A stretch of DNA of 64,000 bases from Acidaminobacter sp. (GTDB lineage Bacteria; Bacillota_A; Clostridia; Peptostreptococcales; Acidaminobacteraceae). The position numbers and the translations under genes are program-made. This document shows positions 50,249 through 58,964 of the stretch, piece after piece. Location: positions 40,976 to 104,975 of the forward strand of contig WXFH01000012.1 of assembly GCA_009881125.1 (NCBI GenBank), read 5' to 3'. The notes under the pieces were generated by a model. It was not told the origin of the DNA. It searched no databases and was given only the letters and a program-made list of their open reading frames with translations. Every line of letters starts with the position of its first letter. The first letter of the stretch is position 1.

Positions 50249-50803
50249 CTACATGTTCCCAAATCTCGTCAAGGGATAGAGTCTGAAGATAGCTCTGCCG
50301 ATGATCTTCTCACCATCAATAAGCCCCACCTGGCTGTCTCTGCTGTCCAGGCTCACCGCCCTGTTGTCGCCCATCAAAAAATATTTCCCATTCGGGATCG
50401 AGTCAATATGGACATCCCCATTGGTATTCGAACTGACGTAGATTTCCTGGAGCTTCTCTCCGTTGATAAAGACATCTCCATTAACAATATCCACCGAGTC
50501 CCCCGGAAGCCCTATGACGCGCTTGATCAGGTTTTTGCTCGGATTGACACTCGCGAAGAGCTTTTGAATAGGATTCAGGGACTGAATGTCATTCTCCGAA
50601 AGCATTAAATCCGTTTTGAAAGAGACAATGTCTCCGCTCTTAACTTCTTGAGTGCGTTTCAGGAGCAAGATGTCCTTTTCAATAAGCGTCGGGTACATAG
50701 AGGTGCTGTAGACCACCGTTGTGGCGAAGAAAATATTGAAAACCAGAACAATAATTATGGCTATGGCGAACGACTTCAGCCATTCAAAAATTTCGTTTTT
50801 CAC
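50249..50803 (-). CDS. lepB: signal peptidase I
   Basis: 184 residues. N-terminal membrane helix (IAIIIVLVFNIFFATTVVY), catalytic Ser in YSTSMYPTL, catalytic Lys in LIKRVIGLPGDSV, FLMGDNRAVSLDSR box. Cuts Sec signal peptides outside the membrane. It occupies the slot where Bacillus has tmk between yaaO and yaaQ. Confidence 0.95.
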   Translation of the reverse strand: MKNEIFEWLKSFAIAIIIVLVFNIFFATTVVYSTSMYPTLIEKDILLLKRTQEVKSGDIVSFKTDLMLSENDIQSLNPIQKLFASVNPSKNLIKRVIGLPGDSVDIVNGDVFINGEKLQEIYVSSNTNGDVHIDSIPNGKYFLMGDNRAVSLDSRDSQVGLIDGEKIIGRAIFRLYPLTRFGNM

Positions 50804-50913
50804 TGTGAATCTCTCCCTGAGGACAGCGCTGCTGTCAAATTAAGATTGAAGCCCTCTTCGGCTTCGCATTAAAAACCTTTCCTTCACCGACCGACTCATA
50901 TTTTGAACGGGCT

Positions 50914-52377
50914 TCATTTACCAAAACTTTTTAAAACGGCAAAAAGACCATCGGTCAATCCATTTACCTTATGTTGAATACCCAGATCTGACAGAACTAT
51001 TCTGAGGACTTCTTCAGAGATAATCTCACCCGGTACCAGCAGTGGAATTCCCGGGGGATAAGGGATCAAGAAATCTGCGGCTATGCGTCCCTTGGCCTCT
51101 GAAAGCGGCACACGCTCCTGCTCAGCCCAGAGGGCCTGCTCTGGTGAAACGCCCCGTTTTGGCAGCTCAGCGACCCTCAGCTTTGGCACATTAATTTCAA
51201 AAGAATTAATGGGCTTAGAGGGTGGAGACGCTATTTCAGCAATTCGGGTCAGACTAGACGTCAACCGGTCAAAATCCGAAGCGTCACTGACAATGCTTGG
51301 GATTAAAACGACGTAAAGGGGCGTGGCATACTCGCCAATCACGCCATCCAGCTCCAGCGCCTCGTATAGCTGATACCCATTTATGCCAAGATCACACCCG
51401 CTGATGACAAGCCGCGTTCGGTCAAAGCAGAAGCCCTCCGGCAAAGACATCTGGCCGTGCATGAACTTATAGCCCATTGAAGCGGCAGTAATGTTAAAAT
51501 CGTCGATCAGCGCCAGCAGTCGCTGCATTTCTTCCGGTCCCTTTGTTTCATAATGCCTCGCCGCGAGTTCCAAAGACAGCATCAAGGGATAGGACGGGCT
51601 GGAGCTCTGGAGCATGGAAAGATAGGCAGAAATTCTGGGTTTGAGGCGGCGCCCCCGCTCTGTGCCATAATGCAGCATTGAGCTCTGGGTCAATGAGGTG
51701 AGGGTCTTATGAGTACTCTGGACTGCGAGATCCGCGCCCAGCGACAATGCAGTCTCCGGAAGATCCATCGACAACCCCAAATGCGACCCGTGGGCTTCAT
51801 CAACAATGACGGTCAGTCCATGCTGATGTGCCACTTCAATAATGGATCCCAGATCACATGCCACACCTTCATAATTTGGATACGTCACAAGTATGGCAGC
51901 CGCGTCCGGATGTTGTCTGACAGTGTCCAGAACTTTAACCGTGGTCAATCCCATGGCAATCCCCACAGCGCTGTCAATTTCCGGCATAATGAACACTGGT
52001 TCAATGCCGCCCAGCAGGACTGCGGACAATACGCTTTTGTGGGCGTCTCTGGGCAAAATGAGCTTTGCACCTCGCGGAATTGTTCCGAGTATTGCACCAA
52101 GAAGACCTGAGGTTGTGCCCCCCACCAGAAACTGAGTTTCCAAAGCGCCAAAGATTCTGGCTGCCTCCTTTTGCGCTCTAAAAATAACGCCGTCCGGTGC
52201 GTGCAAATTGTCTGTGCCGGGAATCTCAGTGTAGTCCAGGGCTTCCAGACTGAGTGCCTGCTGTGCCAGCAGCTCAGATAAACCCCTTCCAAACTTGTGT
52301 CCGGGAACATGAAATGAGACTTGGTTTTGATGTCTCAGTTCCGAAAGTTTCTCAAACAAATTCTGTGTGGATTTCAT
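50914..52377 (-). CDS. Orn/Lys/Arg decarboxylase-family PLP enzyme (YaaO-like)
   Basis: 487 residues. Fold type I PLP domain: FHVPGHKFGRG start, TSGLLGAILGTIPRGAKLILPRDAHKS, VIVDEAHGSHLG (Asp), VQSTHKTLTSLTQSSML (Lys of the internal aldimine), and the C-terminal domain with YPPGIPLLVPGE. Short, non-wing-domain form like Bacillus YaaO/SpeA. Probably arginine or lysine decarboxylase for polyamine synthesis; substrate not decided. Confidence 0.92.
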   Translation of the reverse strand: MKSTQNLFEKLSELRHQNQVSFHVPGHKFGRGLSELLAQQALSLEALDYTEIPGTDNLHAPDGVIFRAQKEAARIFGALETQFLVGGTTSGLLGAILGTIPRGAKLILPRDAHKSVLSAVLLGGIEPVFIMPEIDSAVGIAMGLTTVKVLDTVRQHPDAAAILVTYPNYEGVACDLGSIIEVAHQHGLTVIVDEAHGSHLGLSMDLPETALSLGADLAVQSTHKTLTSLTQSSMLHYGTERGRRLKPRISAYLSMLQSSSPSYPLMLSLELAARHYETKGPEEMQRLLALIDDFNITAASMGYKFMHGQMSLPEGFCFDRTRLVISGCDLGINGYQLYEALELDGVIGEYATPLYVVLIPSIVSDASDFDRLTSSLTRIAEIASPPSKPINSFEINVPKLRVAELPKRGVSPEQALWAEQERVPLSEAKGRIAADFLIPYPPGIPLLVPGEIISEEVLRIVLSDLGIQHKVNGLTDGLFAVLKSFGK

Positions 52378-52378
52378 A

Positions 52379-52885
52379 TCACGACTTCACCTTTTCCCGG
52401 GCAATATGCGTGCTTAAGTTGTCAAGAAAAGTCTCAGAGGGTTCAAAAATCAGCTTTTCCAGTTCTGCAGCCTTGAAGGAAACCACCTGCCAGGACGACT
52501 TATGACGAGACACTGTAAAGCGCCTTTTGGCGGAAATCTTTCTGTCCTGAGCAGGATCATAAGCCCTTATTTCAATTACTCCCCTTAGATTTAGACTGAA
52601 AAAGGAGGTGCTCGACCGGCCCATTTGCCGCTCAATCACTAAAAGCCCTTGTTCCTCAGAAATCTTGTAAGTAAAAGATTCTCCATTATGAGCGATCATC
52701 TTCCAAACAATGGCGAAACTTAAAATGATCACTACGACAGAAACCGCTCTATTTAAACCGGATGGCAGCAAGTTTAATAATTGAACCAATACATTGACCG
52801 CTAACATAATAAGACCAATGGCAACTAGTAATTTCAGCGTTCCCACCGGTTTTCTCTTAACCGTTTCTCTTTCGAATGTTCCCAT
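52379..52885 (-). CDS. hypothetical membrane protein
   Basis: 168 residues: a short basic N-terminus, two hydrophobic helices (LKLLVAIGLIMLAVNVLVQLLNLL; VVVIILSFAIVWKMI) and a soluble C-terminal ~85 residues with beta-rich pattern (EEQGLLVIERQMG, GVIEIRAYDP). Stop is 1 nt before the decarboxylase start, so co-transcribed. Family not recognised. Confidence 0.75.
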   Translation of the reverse strand: MGTFERETVKRKPVGTLKLLVAIGLIMLAVNVLVQLLNLLPSGLNRAVSVVVIILSFAIVWKMIAHNGESFTYKISEEQGLLVIERQMGRSSTSFFSLNLRGVIEIRAYDPAQDRKISAKRRFTVSRHKSSWQVVSFKAAELEKLIFEPSETFLDNLSTHIAREKVKS

Positions 52886-52896
52886 GGTGCCCCCTG

Positions 52897-53124
52897 TTAT
52901 TTGATGACCTTAAACCGATCCTTATTTCTGTCCCTGTTCGCGCTCGGACTTCGACTGTCTCGGGGACGCCTACGCAATGTAGTGCTCGGGCGCGGTTTTG
53001 GCTCAACCGGCTGAGCGCGGTCCAGAGCCTTTCTCATTTTCCAGAGATCTATCAGAAAAACCAGCAGGCTGCTCAAAACTATGGCGCTCACGACGACTAG
53101 CGTGACTATTTGAACTGGCGACAT
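52897..53124 (-). CDS. small single-helix membrane protein
   Basis: 75 residues from ATG 53124 (MSPVQIVTLVVVSAIVLSSLLVFLIDLW), with GGGGGGAG upstream. One membrane helix, then a very basic Arg/Ser/Pro-rich tail. Head of the operon with the 168-residue membrane protein and the decarboxylase. Function unknown. Confidence 0.65.
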   Translation of the reverse strand: MSPVQIVTLVVVSAIVLSSLLVFLIDLWKMRKALDRAQPVEPKPRPSTTLRRRPRDSRSPSANRDRNKDRFKVIK

Positions 53125-53255
53125 TGATGACTCCCCCCAGATGAATTTTTCTGATATAATGACATCCATAATGAATGCTCATCAACGGTACTATTTTATC
53201 ACAAATTAAGTAGGTATGATGAACATATCCACAAAACATGATTGGAGGAACTAAA

Positions 53256-54431
53256 TTGCTTTCTAAAAAACTTGCTGCCATTACGCCTTCCTTTACCATC
53301 GGCATCAGCACTAAGGTCAACGAAATGAAGAAAAACGGGATTGCCATCACCAATCTGAGCATTGGGGAGCCTGACTTCTTTACGCCGGACCGCGCCAAGG
53401 CTGCCGGAATCAAGGCCATTGAGATGAACAAGACCAAATATGACGCCGCAGAAGGGGTGCGCGACTTCAGGGAAGCGATTTGCCTCAAACTCAAAGAAGA
53501 AAACCAAATCGAATACAAAGCAGATGAGATCGTCGTGTCCAGCGGCGCGAAGCATTCCATCACCAACGCGCTGATGGCGCTGCTCGATCCGGGAGATGAA
53601 GTGCTCATTCCCAAGCCTTATTGGGTCAGTTACCCGGAGATGGTCAAGCTGACCGGCGGCGTACCGGTTTTCGTCGAAACCCAGAGATCCAACGATTTCA
53701 AGGTTACCGTGGAAGACCTGGCTGGATGCATCAACGACCGCACCAAGGCCGTCTTCATCACGAATCCTTCCAACCCTACCGGCGCTGTTTACAGCCGTGA
53801 AGAGCTTCTGCCAATAGCGGAATACCTCGTCAGTAAAGGCGTCTACATCATTGCGGACGAAATCTATGAAAAAATAGTCTTTGATCAGGAATTTACTTCC
53901 GTTGCATCTTTGTCCAGTGACATTAAGGCTATGACCATCACCATCAACGGCATGTCCAAGTCGACCTCCATGACCGGCTGGAGAATTGGCTACACTGCAA
54001 GCACGCGAGAAATTGCCAAAGCAATGGCGACCATTCAGGGGCACCTGGTGTCACACCCGGCGACCATTTCACAGTACGCAGCCCTTGAATCCCTGAGCTG
54101 CAAAGAAGACATGGTCATCATGAAGAACGCCTACGCCAAGAGAAGAGACCTCGTCAGCGGCCTTCTGTCCGAGATTGAGGGCATTGACTTTGTCCGACCG
54201 CAGGGCGCGTTCTACGTGTTCATTGATGTCAGCGCGTTCAAGTCAAAACTGCCTGAAGCGGAAAGCCTATCCATCCAGGTTTGCGACCTTCTGCTTGAAA
54301 AGTTCCAGCTCGCATTGGTTCCGGGGATTGCCTTTGGTCTGGACAATTACGTTCGGGCATCTACGGCTGCAAGCGAAGAGACCTTGAGAGAAGGCATGGC
54401 GAAGCTGGCGGCTTTTGCGGCGTCACTTTAA
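53256..54431 (+). CDS. class I/II aminotransferase (aspartate-type)
   Basis: 391 residues from TTG 53256, with GGAGG 8 nt upstream (an ATG at 53238 precedes the ribosome site). ITNLSIGEPDFFTP, SNPTGAVYSREEL, ADEIYEKIVFD, and NGMSKSTSMTGWRIGY with the PLP Lys place it in the bacterial aspartate aminotransferase Igamma group. Divergent from the operon on its left. Confidence 0.93.
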   Translation: MLSKKLAAITPSFTIGISTKVNEMKKNGIAITNLSIGEPDFFTPDRAKAAGIKAIEMNKTKYDAAEGVRDFREAICLKLKEENQIEYKADEIVVSSGAKHSITNALMALLDPGDEVLIPKPYWVSYPEMVKLTGGVPVFVETQRSNDFKVTVEDLAGCINDRTKAVFITNPSNPTGAVYSREELLPIAEYLVSKGVYIIADEIYEKIVFDQEFTSVASLSSDIKAMTITINGMSKSTSMTGWRIGYTASTREIAKAMATIQGHLVSHPATISQYAALESLSCKEDMVIMKNAYAKRRDLVSGLLSEIEGIDFVRPQGAFYVFIDVSAFKSKLPEAESLSIQVCDLLLEKFQLALVPGIAFGLDNYVRASTAASEETLREGMAKLAAFAASL

Positions 54432-54485
54432 TAGTGCTTCTGGAAAAAGCCATTCCGCTCACCCGTTAAGAAAACTCCTATAACA

Positions 54486-54550
54486 GAGAAAGACGGTACC
54501 TGTGGCCAGGTTGTGTTAAACTGGCCAATTGGCACCGTCTTCTTTTCTTT
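54486..54550 (+). terminator. terminator of the aminotransferase gene
   Basis: AAGACGGTACC / GGCACCGTCTT outer arms, CTGGCCA / TGGCCAG inner arms, T-rich tail. A GCCGATGGT copy (minus) is at 54579-54587. Confidence 0.85.
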
Positions 54551-54619
54551 AAGCGGGAGGCGAGAACTGGCGAACGTCACCATCGGCCACCCGTTTTAAG
54601 CTTTGAAGCAGATCAAATC

Positions 54620-55894
54620 CTACTTGATAACTTCGACGCCTCTCATGTAAGGGCGGAGCACTTCAGGAATGACGACACTGCCGTCCGCCTGCTGGTAGTT
54701 CTCGAGGATTGCTGCGTTGGTTCTGCCAATGGCAAGGCCTGAGCCGTTCAGTGTGTGGACGAAGCTGACCTTTTTGGTGTCTTTGTCCCTGTATCTGATG
54801 TTGGCGCGGCGTGCCTGGTAATCCTCGAAGTTGGAGCATGAGCTGATTTCCACATAGCGGCCATAGCTTGGCATCCAGACTTCAATGTCGTAAGTTTTCG
54901 CGGAGCTGAAGCCGAGGTCACCCGTACACAGCTGGACGACGCGATGAGGAATTTTGAGCAGCTTCAGGACTTCCTGGGCTTCTCCGAGGAGCTTTTCAAG
55001 CTCATCATAAGACGTTTCAGGCTTGACGAATTTGACAAGCTCGACTTTGTTGAACTGATGCTGACGAATCAGGCCGCGGGTGTCTCTGCCGGCTGAGCCT
55101 GCCTCTTTGCGGAAGCAAGGCGTGTAAGCCGTGTGATAAAGCGGCAGCATGCTGTCGTCCAGTATTTCATCCAGATACATATTGGTCACAGGAACCTCTG
55201 CTGTTGGAATCAGGAAAAAGTCTTTGGCCGGTACATGGAACATGTCGTCCTCAAATTTAGGCAGCTGACCGGTGCCCGTCATAGCCGCGCGGTTGACCAT
55301 AAATGGCGGCAGGATTTCCGTGTAGCCGTGCTGTTCGGTGTGCAGATCCAGCATGAAGTTGATCAGCGCCCGCTCCAGCTTTGCGCCAAGTCCTTTGTAG
55401 ATTGTGAATCTTGTGCCGGCAATTTTGGTCGCGCGTTCAAAGTCCAGAATACCGAGGTCCATGCCGACATCCCAATGGGCTTTAGCTTCAAAATCAAATG
55501 CAGTTGGTTCTCCCCACACTCTGTAGACTGCGTTGTCAGCGTCGCTCGTGCCAACCGGGTTGCTTTCGTGCGGCGCGTTTGGAATGTTGAGAAGTCTGTC
55601 TTTCAACTCAGCTTCAATGACGGAGACGCGCTCGTCCATGACCTTGATTTCATCTGCGAGCTGCTTCATCTCTTCCATGAGGGCGTCCACATTGCCGCCG
55701 TTCTTCTTAAGAACCGGAATTTGTTTGGAGGCCGTCTTTTGCTCGTTTTTCATCTTTTCGACTTTTACCAGAATTTCTTTACGCTCATTGTCGAGTACGA
55801 TCACTTGGTCAATCTCAAAGTCCCCGTTCCCTCTGGATGCGACTCTGTTCTTGATGTTTTCGAAATCCTCTCTGATTCTTCGAATATCCAACAT
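54620..55894 (-). CDS. serS: seryl-tRNA synthetase
   Basis: 424 residues. N-terminal coiled-coil tRNA arm ([25 protein letters not shown]), class II motifs: [50 protein letters not shown] [26 protein letters not shown]. Charges tRNA-Ser (and tRNA-Sec, relevant here). Preceded by a T-box leader. Confidence 0.97.
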   Translation of the reverse strand: MLDIRRIREDFENIKNRVASRGNGDFEIDQVIVLDNERKEILVKVEKMKNEQKTASKQIPVLKKNGGNVDALMEEMKQLADEIKVMDERVSVIEAELKDRLLNIPNAPHESNPVGTSDADNAVYRVWGEPTAFDFEAKAHWDVGMDLGILDFERATKIAGTRFTIYKGLGAKLERALINFMLDLHTEQHGYTEILPPFMVNRAAMTGTGQLPKFEDDMFHVPAKDFFLIPTAEVPVTNMYLDEILDDSMLPLYHTAYTPCFRKEAGSAGRDTRGLIRQHQFNKVELVKFVKPETSYDELEKLLGEAQEVLKLLKIPHRVVQLCTGDLGFSSAKTYDIEVWMPSYGRYVEISSCSNFEDYQARRANIRYRDKDTKKVSFVHTLNGSGLAIGRTNAAILENYQQADGSVVIPEVLRPYMRGVEVIK

Positions 55895-55965
55895 AATAAA
55901 ACCTCCTCAACTGTTTGTTTTTCATGATAGGCTTGATTCGACCGGGTTGATAATGATGCAAATAA

Positions 55966-56215
55966 AAAAGCCCCTCGTCCCGATCCTAGGGACGAAGAGC
56001 CTGCTCTCCGCGTTGCCACCCTGATTGACGCCGCCAGTTTTCGCGACGTCCTCTCAACAGCACTGTAACGTGTGCCACGCGTCCGGCATTACCCGGAGGC
56101 TCCGAGGCGGATTCAGCGTTCATCTCGTACCGGTTTCCACCACCACCGGCTCTCTTTGACGGATGCTCTGCTTACTATTCCTCATCACTGCTTTGATTGC
56201 AGATATCATAGCACA
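55966..56215 (-). ncRNA. T-box leader of serS
   Basis: Minus strand T-box AGGGTGGCAACGCGG (about 56009-56023), terminator GCTCTTCGTCCC / GGGACGAGGGGC (about 55970-56000) and T6. Upstream AAGAGAGCCGGTGGTGGTGG stem I and GCTGAATCCGCC, in which TCC may be the Ser specifier. Confidence 0.93.
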
Positions 56216-56273
56216 AGACGCCAGATTCTGCAAGACAGAACTCAAAATTCAAAGCTTAATGCTTCCTGCTTTT

Positions 56274-56310
56274 GCCGATGGTCATGGTAACCCCACATCC
56301 CACCCAAATT
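56274..56310. repeat. GCCGATGGT motif copy
   Basis: CTTTTGCCGATGGTCATGG then CCCCACATCCCACCC, between the serS T-box and the sigma-like gene. Confidence 0.6.
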
Positions 56311-56319
56311 GCCTTTAGC

Positions 56320-56565
56320 TTAAAGTTCATTTTTCAGATGATTGAAGATCTTTCTGTCTACCTGGTCCACCAGAGCTTCCAGCACTTTCGCCTTGATTTT
56401 CATGACTCTGGCAATTTCTGACGGCGGCAGAGGCTGCTCGATCCCAATCCCATAACGGAGCCGGATCAGATTGGACTCCGTGTCATCAAAGAGCTGTCGG
56501 TCCAATAAAACCTGTATTCTCGATTCCAACGCTTCAGGGGTTTGCAGCTTGTTTTCAGTCTCCAA
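56320..56565 (-). CDS. sigma-70 region 4-like small protein
   Basis: 81 residues, TTG 56565 behind AGAGGT. SNLIRLRYGIGIEQPLPPSEIARVMKIKAKVLEALVDQVDRKIFNHLKN aligns in pattern with sigma region 4 (LRYG ... SxxEIA ... helix-turn-helix ... LR). No region 2. Could be an anti-sigma-like or stand-alone HTH; in synteny next to a short peptide gene. Confidence 0.6.
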   Translation of the reverse strand: METENKLQTPEALESRIQVLLDRQLFDDTESNLIRLRYGIGIEQPLPPSEIARVMKIKAKVLEALVDQVDRKIFNHLKNEL

Positions 56566-56571
56566 GGGCCA

Positions 56572-56700
56572 CTACCTCTGAAATTTGGATTTCATTGTCG
56601 TTTGATGAATGTGTCCGCCAATCAGCATTTTTTCAAGAGGCGGCGTTGGTTCCTCCTGGATCCAGATCAGTTTGGAAAGCCATTTAATCCATTGTTTCAT
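56572..56700 (-). CDS. possible 42-residue peptide
   Basis: ATG 56700: MKQWIKWLSKLIWIQEEPTP..., ending just 7 nt before the TTG of the sigma-like gene. AAGGTAGG lies about 12 nt upstream. Amphipathic Trp/Lys-rich N-terminus. Kept as a tentative coupled small gene. Confidence 0.35.
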   Translation of the reverse strand: MKQWIKWLSKLIWIQEEPTPPLEKMLIGGHIHQTTMKSKFQR

Positions 56701-56744
56701 AATTTTTCACAACCTACCTTACCAGAATTTCTATTTTCTTATTG

Positions 56745-57542
56745 TCAGATGACGACCTGCTCGTAAAGATCGAGGAGCTGCTGCATCTGAAGATTGTATG
56801 CGTCATTCTTTGAATTAAGCAGCGTGACTCCGCCTTCATTTTCCGAGTGTGTCAGCATGCCCTTCTGCTCCAGGGTCATCTTGAGATTATTGATTGTGCC
56901 CGCATTGCCGTCATAAATCTGAAGGCTGCCGCCAAACAGAGTCCTAATGGCTTTGCGCAGAAAGACGAAATGGGTGCACCCAAGTACAACGGCGTTTACG
57001 CTGTCTGTGTCAATTCCCTGAAAGCAGTTTGTGATCTCTAGCTCAGCTTCGGGACTGGTCACGACGCTGCGTTCGACCATTCGTACGAGACTTGGGCAAG
57101 GAAGCTTGATCACCTTGGCCTGAGCAGCGGTTCTCTGCATCAGCGCCGCGAATTTCTTTTCACGCAGTGTCACCTCAGTCGCCATGACCACAATGGTGCC
57201 ATGGGGGTGCTCTTGGACTGCGGGTTTTAAAGCAGGCTCCATGCCCAGGATTGGAATCTGGGCGAATTTCTCTCTGAGATATTCCGCTGCTGCTGAAGTC
57301 GCAGTATTGCAGGCAATCACAATGGCTTTGACGTCATAGGCTATCAGCTTCTCACAAACACGATCTGATAAGTCGATGATCTGCGCCGTCGTCTTCTCAC
57401 CATAAGGCGCATTAGCAGAATCCCCGTAATAGATAAACTTTTCATTTGGCATCTGTCGGATGGCTTCACCAAGGACGGAAATGCCCCCCATCCCGGAATC
57501 AAAGATTCCAATGGGGCGATTGTCCAGCATAGACAATGACAT
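56745..57542 (-). CDS. murI: glutamate racemase
   Basis: 265 residues, GGAGGG 9 nt before ATG 57542. PIGIFDSGMGGISVLGEAI, YYGDSANAPYGEK, ACNTATSAAAEYLR (first catalytic Cys), LGCTHFVFLRKAI (second catalytic Cys). Makes D-glutamate for peptidoglycan. Confidence 0.96.
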   Translation of the reverse strand: MSLSMLDNRPIGIFDSGMGGISVLGEAIRQMPNEKFIYYGDSANAPYGEKTTAQIIDLSDRVCEKLIAYDVKAIVIACNTATSAAAEYLREKFAQIPILGMEPALKPAVQEHPHGTIVVMATEVTLREKKFAALMQRTAAQAKVIKLPCPSLVRMVERSVVTSPEAELEITNCFQGIDTDSVNAVVLGCTHFVFLRKAIRTLFGGSLQIYDGNAGTINNLKMTLEQKGMLTHSENEGGVTLLNSKNDAYNLQMQQLLDLYEQVVI

Positions 57543-57929
57543 TGGAATTTCCCTCCTCCCTCATTGTTGTCCACAGTTATTATAATACATGCCAAAAAAA
57601 ATGCAATCTTTACTGCTAAAACTCGAAATTTGTAACTTCTTATCAACTTATCAACAGTTTGCTTGTTGATAACCTCCCCGCAGTTGTCATAATATCGATG
57701 AGATTCATGTAAAATTAACGAAAATGGAATTTTTATTTACATATTCTTGACACAAGTTTTGGGATCCCGACCACAAGATGTAGGGGGACAAAGTGAAATA
57801 ATAAGAACGTCGCTGCCAAAAACAAATGCCGATGGTACCAACATTCTTAATTTCTCATTACTGCAAAAAAGATATGGAAGCGGATGTCAGACACCCGCTT
57901 CCACGCCCAAGTTTTCCTCTATGAACAAA
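57543..57929. other. non-coding interval with TTATCAACA boxes and repeats
   Basis: 57640-57672 carries TTATCAACT, TTATCAACA and, on the other strand, TTATCAACA (57664-57672): DnaA-box-like with one mismatch. GCCGATGGT at 57828-57836. GCGGATGTCAGACACCCGC at about 57881-57899, a member of the palindrome family. No coding sequence seen. Confidence 0.6.
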
Positions 57930-58952
57930 CTATAGTTTCATGTCCCCGCTCTTGATCCAGCCCTTTTTTCTCATATATTCAGAAAAAATCAGGGTCAATC
58001 CTGCCGGCAGAAGGAAATGAAGAACGATCATTTTAATCAAAATGGTTGTGAACACTGTCGTTTCTGACATAACCGCTACTGTGCCAAACTGACCGACCAG
58101 ACCGCTCGTTCCCATGCCGGCACCCACTGAGTTGCTTTCCATTTTGAACACAACTGTTGCAATAGGCCCCAATAGCGCACTGGTCAGGATGGGCGGAATC
58201 CATATCTTTGGATTTCGTATGATGTTTGGAATCTGAATCATGCTCGTGCCGAGGCCTTGAGCGATCAGCCCCCCAAACCCGTTCTCCCTGTAGCTCGCCA
58301 CAGCGAAGCCAACCATTTGCGCGCAGCAGCCCACAAGTGAGGCCCCGCCCGCCAGACCGCTCAGTCCCAGAGAAATCGCGAGGGCAGCGCTGCTGATTGG
58401 GAGCGTTAAGACAATCCCCATTATGACCGCAACCAGAACACCCATTGGCACCGGATGCAGCTCTGTCGCAAGGTTAATGACCTGGCCGATGGACTTCATA
58501 AGCGCCGCAATCACCGGACTCACAAAGAGGCCTACCATACCACCGACTATGATGGTCGATGCAGGCACAAGGACAATATCTACCTTCGTTTTTCCGCTGA
58601 TCAGTTTGGAAAATTCCGCCGCCGCCAAGGCCGAAACAAAAGCACCCATAGGCTCTCCAATCTTGACGATAAAATCTCCGGCGGCGTTCTGACCCACAGT
58701 CCCGGCGCCGACCGCACCCGCGACCATAGATGCGAAAATTCCCAAAGGCTTGGCGCCGACACTATACGCTACAGCGCCGCCTATAGCCGGTCCCATCATA
58801 AACTGCGCGACCCTGCCAAAGGTCGTCAGTGCCGCTATGCCGCCGTAATCACCTATTTGCTTCAGAATCAGTCCAATAATCAAGGAGCCAAACAGGCCAA
58901 GTGCCATGCCATTTAAAGTTTTAATCAAGTAATCTCTAATTTTTTTTCCCAT
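57930..58952 (-). CDS. PTS EIIC_2-family-like membrane protein in the NAD operon
   Basis: 340 residues with about eight to ten hydrophobic segments, Gly/Ala-rich (FGSLIIGLILKQIG, FMMGPAIGGAVAYSVGAKPLGIFASMVAGAVGAG, PVPMGVLVAVIMGIVLTLPISSAALAISLGLSGLAGGASLVGCCAQMVGFAVASYRENG, PNIIRNPKIWIPPILTSALLGPIATVVFKM). This is the stand-alone EIIC-like family (PF13303 type), which usually lacks EIIA/EIIB partners. Only 12 nt after nadC, so in the NAD operon; it may move a precursor such as niacin, quinolinate or aspartate. That role is inference. Confidence 0.8.
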   Translation of the reverse strand: MGKKIRDYLIKTLNGMALGLFGSLIIGLILKQIGDYGGIAALTTFGRVAQFMMGPAIGGAVAYSVGAKPLGIFASMVAGAVGAGTVGQNAAGDFIVKIGEPMGAFVSALAAAEFSKLISGKTKVDIVLVPASTIIVGGMVGLFVSPVIAALMKSIGQVINLATELHPVPMGVLVAVIMGIVLTLPISSAALAISLGLSGLAGGASLVGCCAQMVGFAVASYRENGFGGLIAQGLGTSMIQIPNIIRNPKIWIPPILTSALLGPIATVVFKMESNSVGAGMGTSGLVGQFGTVAVMSETTVFTTILIKMIVLHFLLPAGLTLIFSEYMRKKGWIKSGDMKL

Positions 58953-58964
58953 GGTTTTCGTCCC

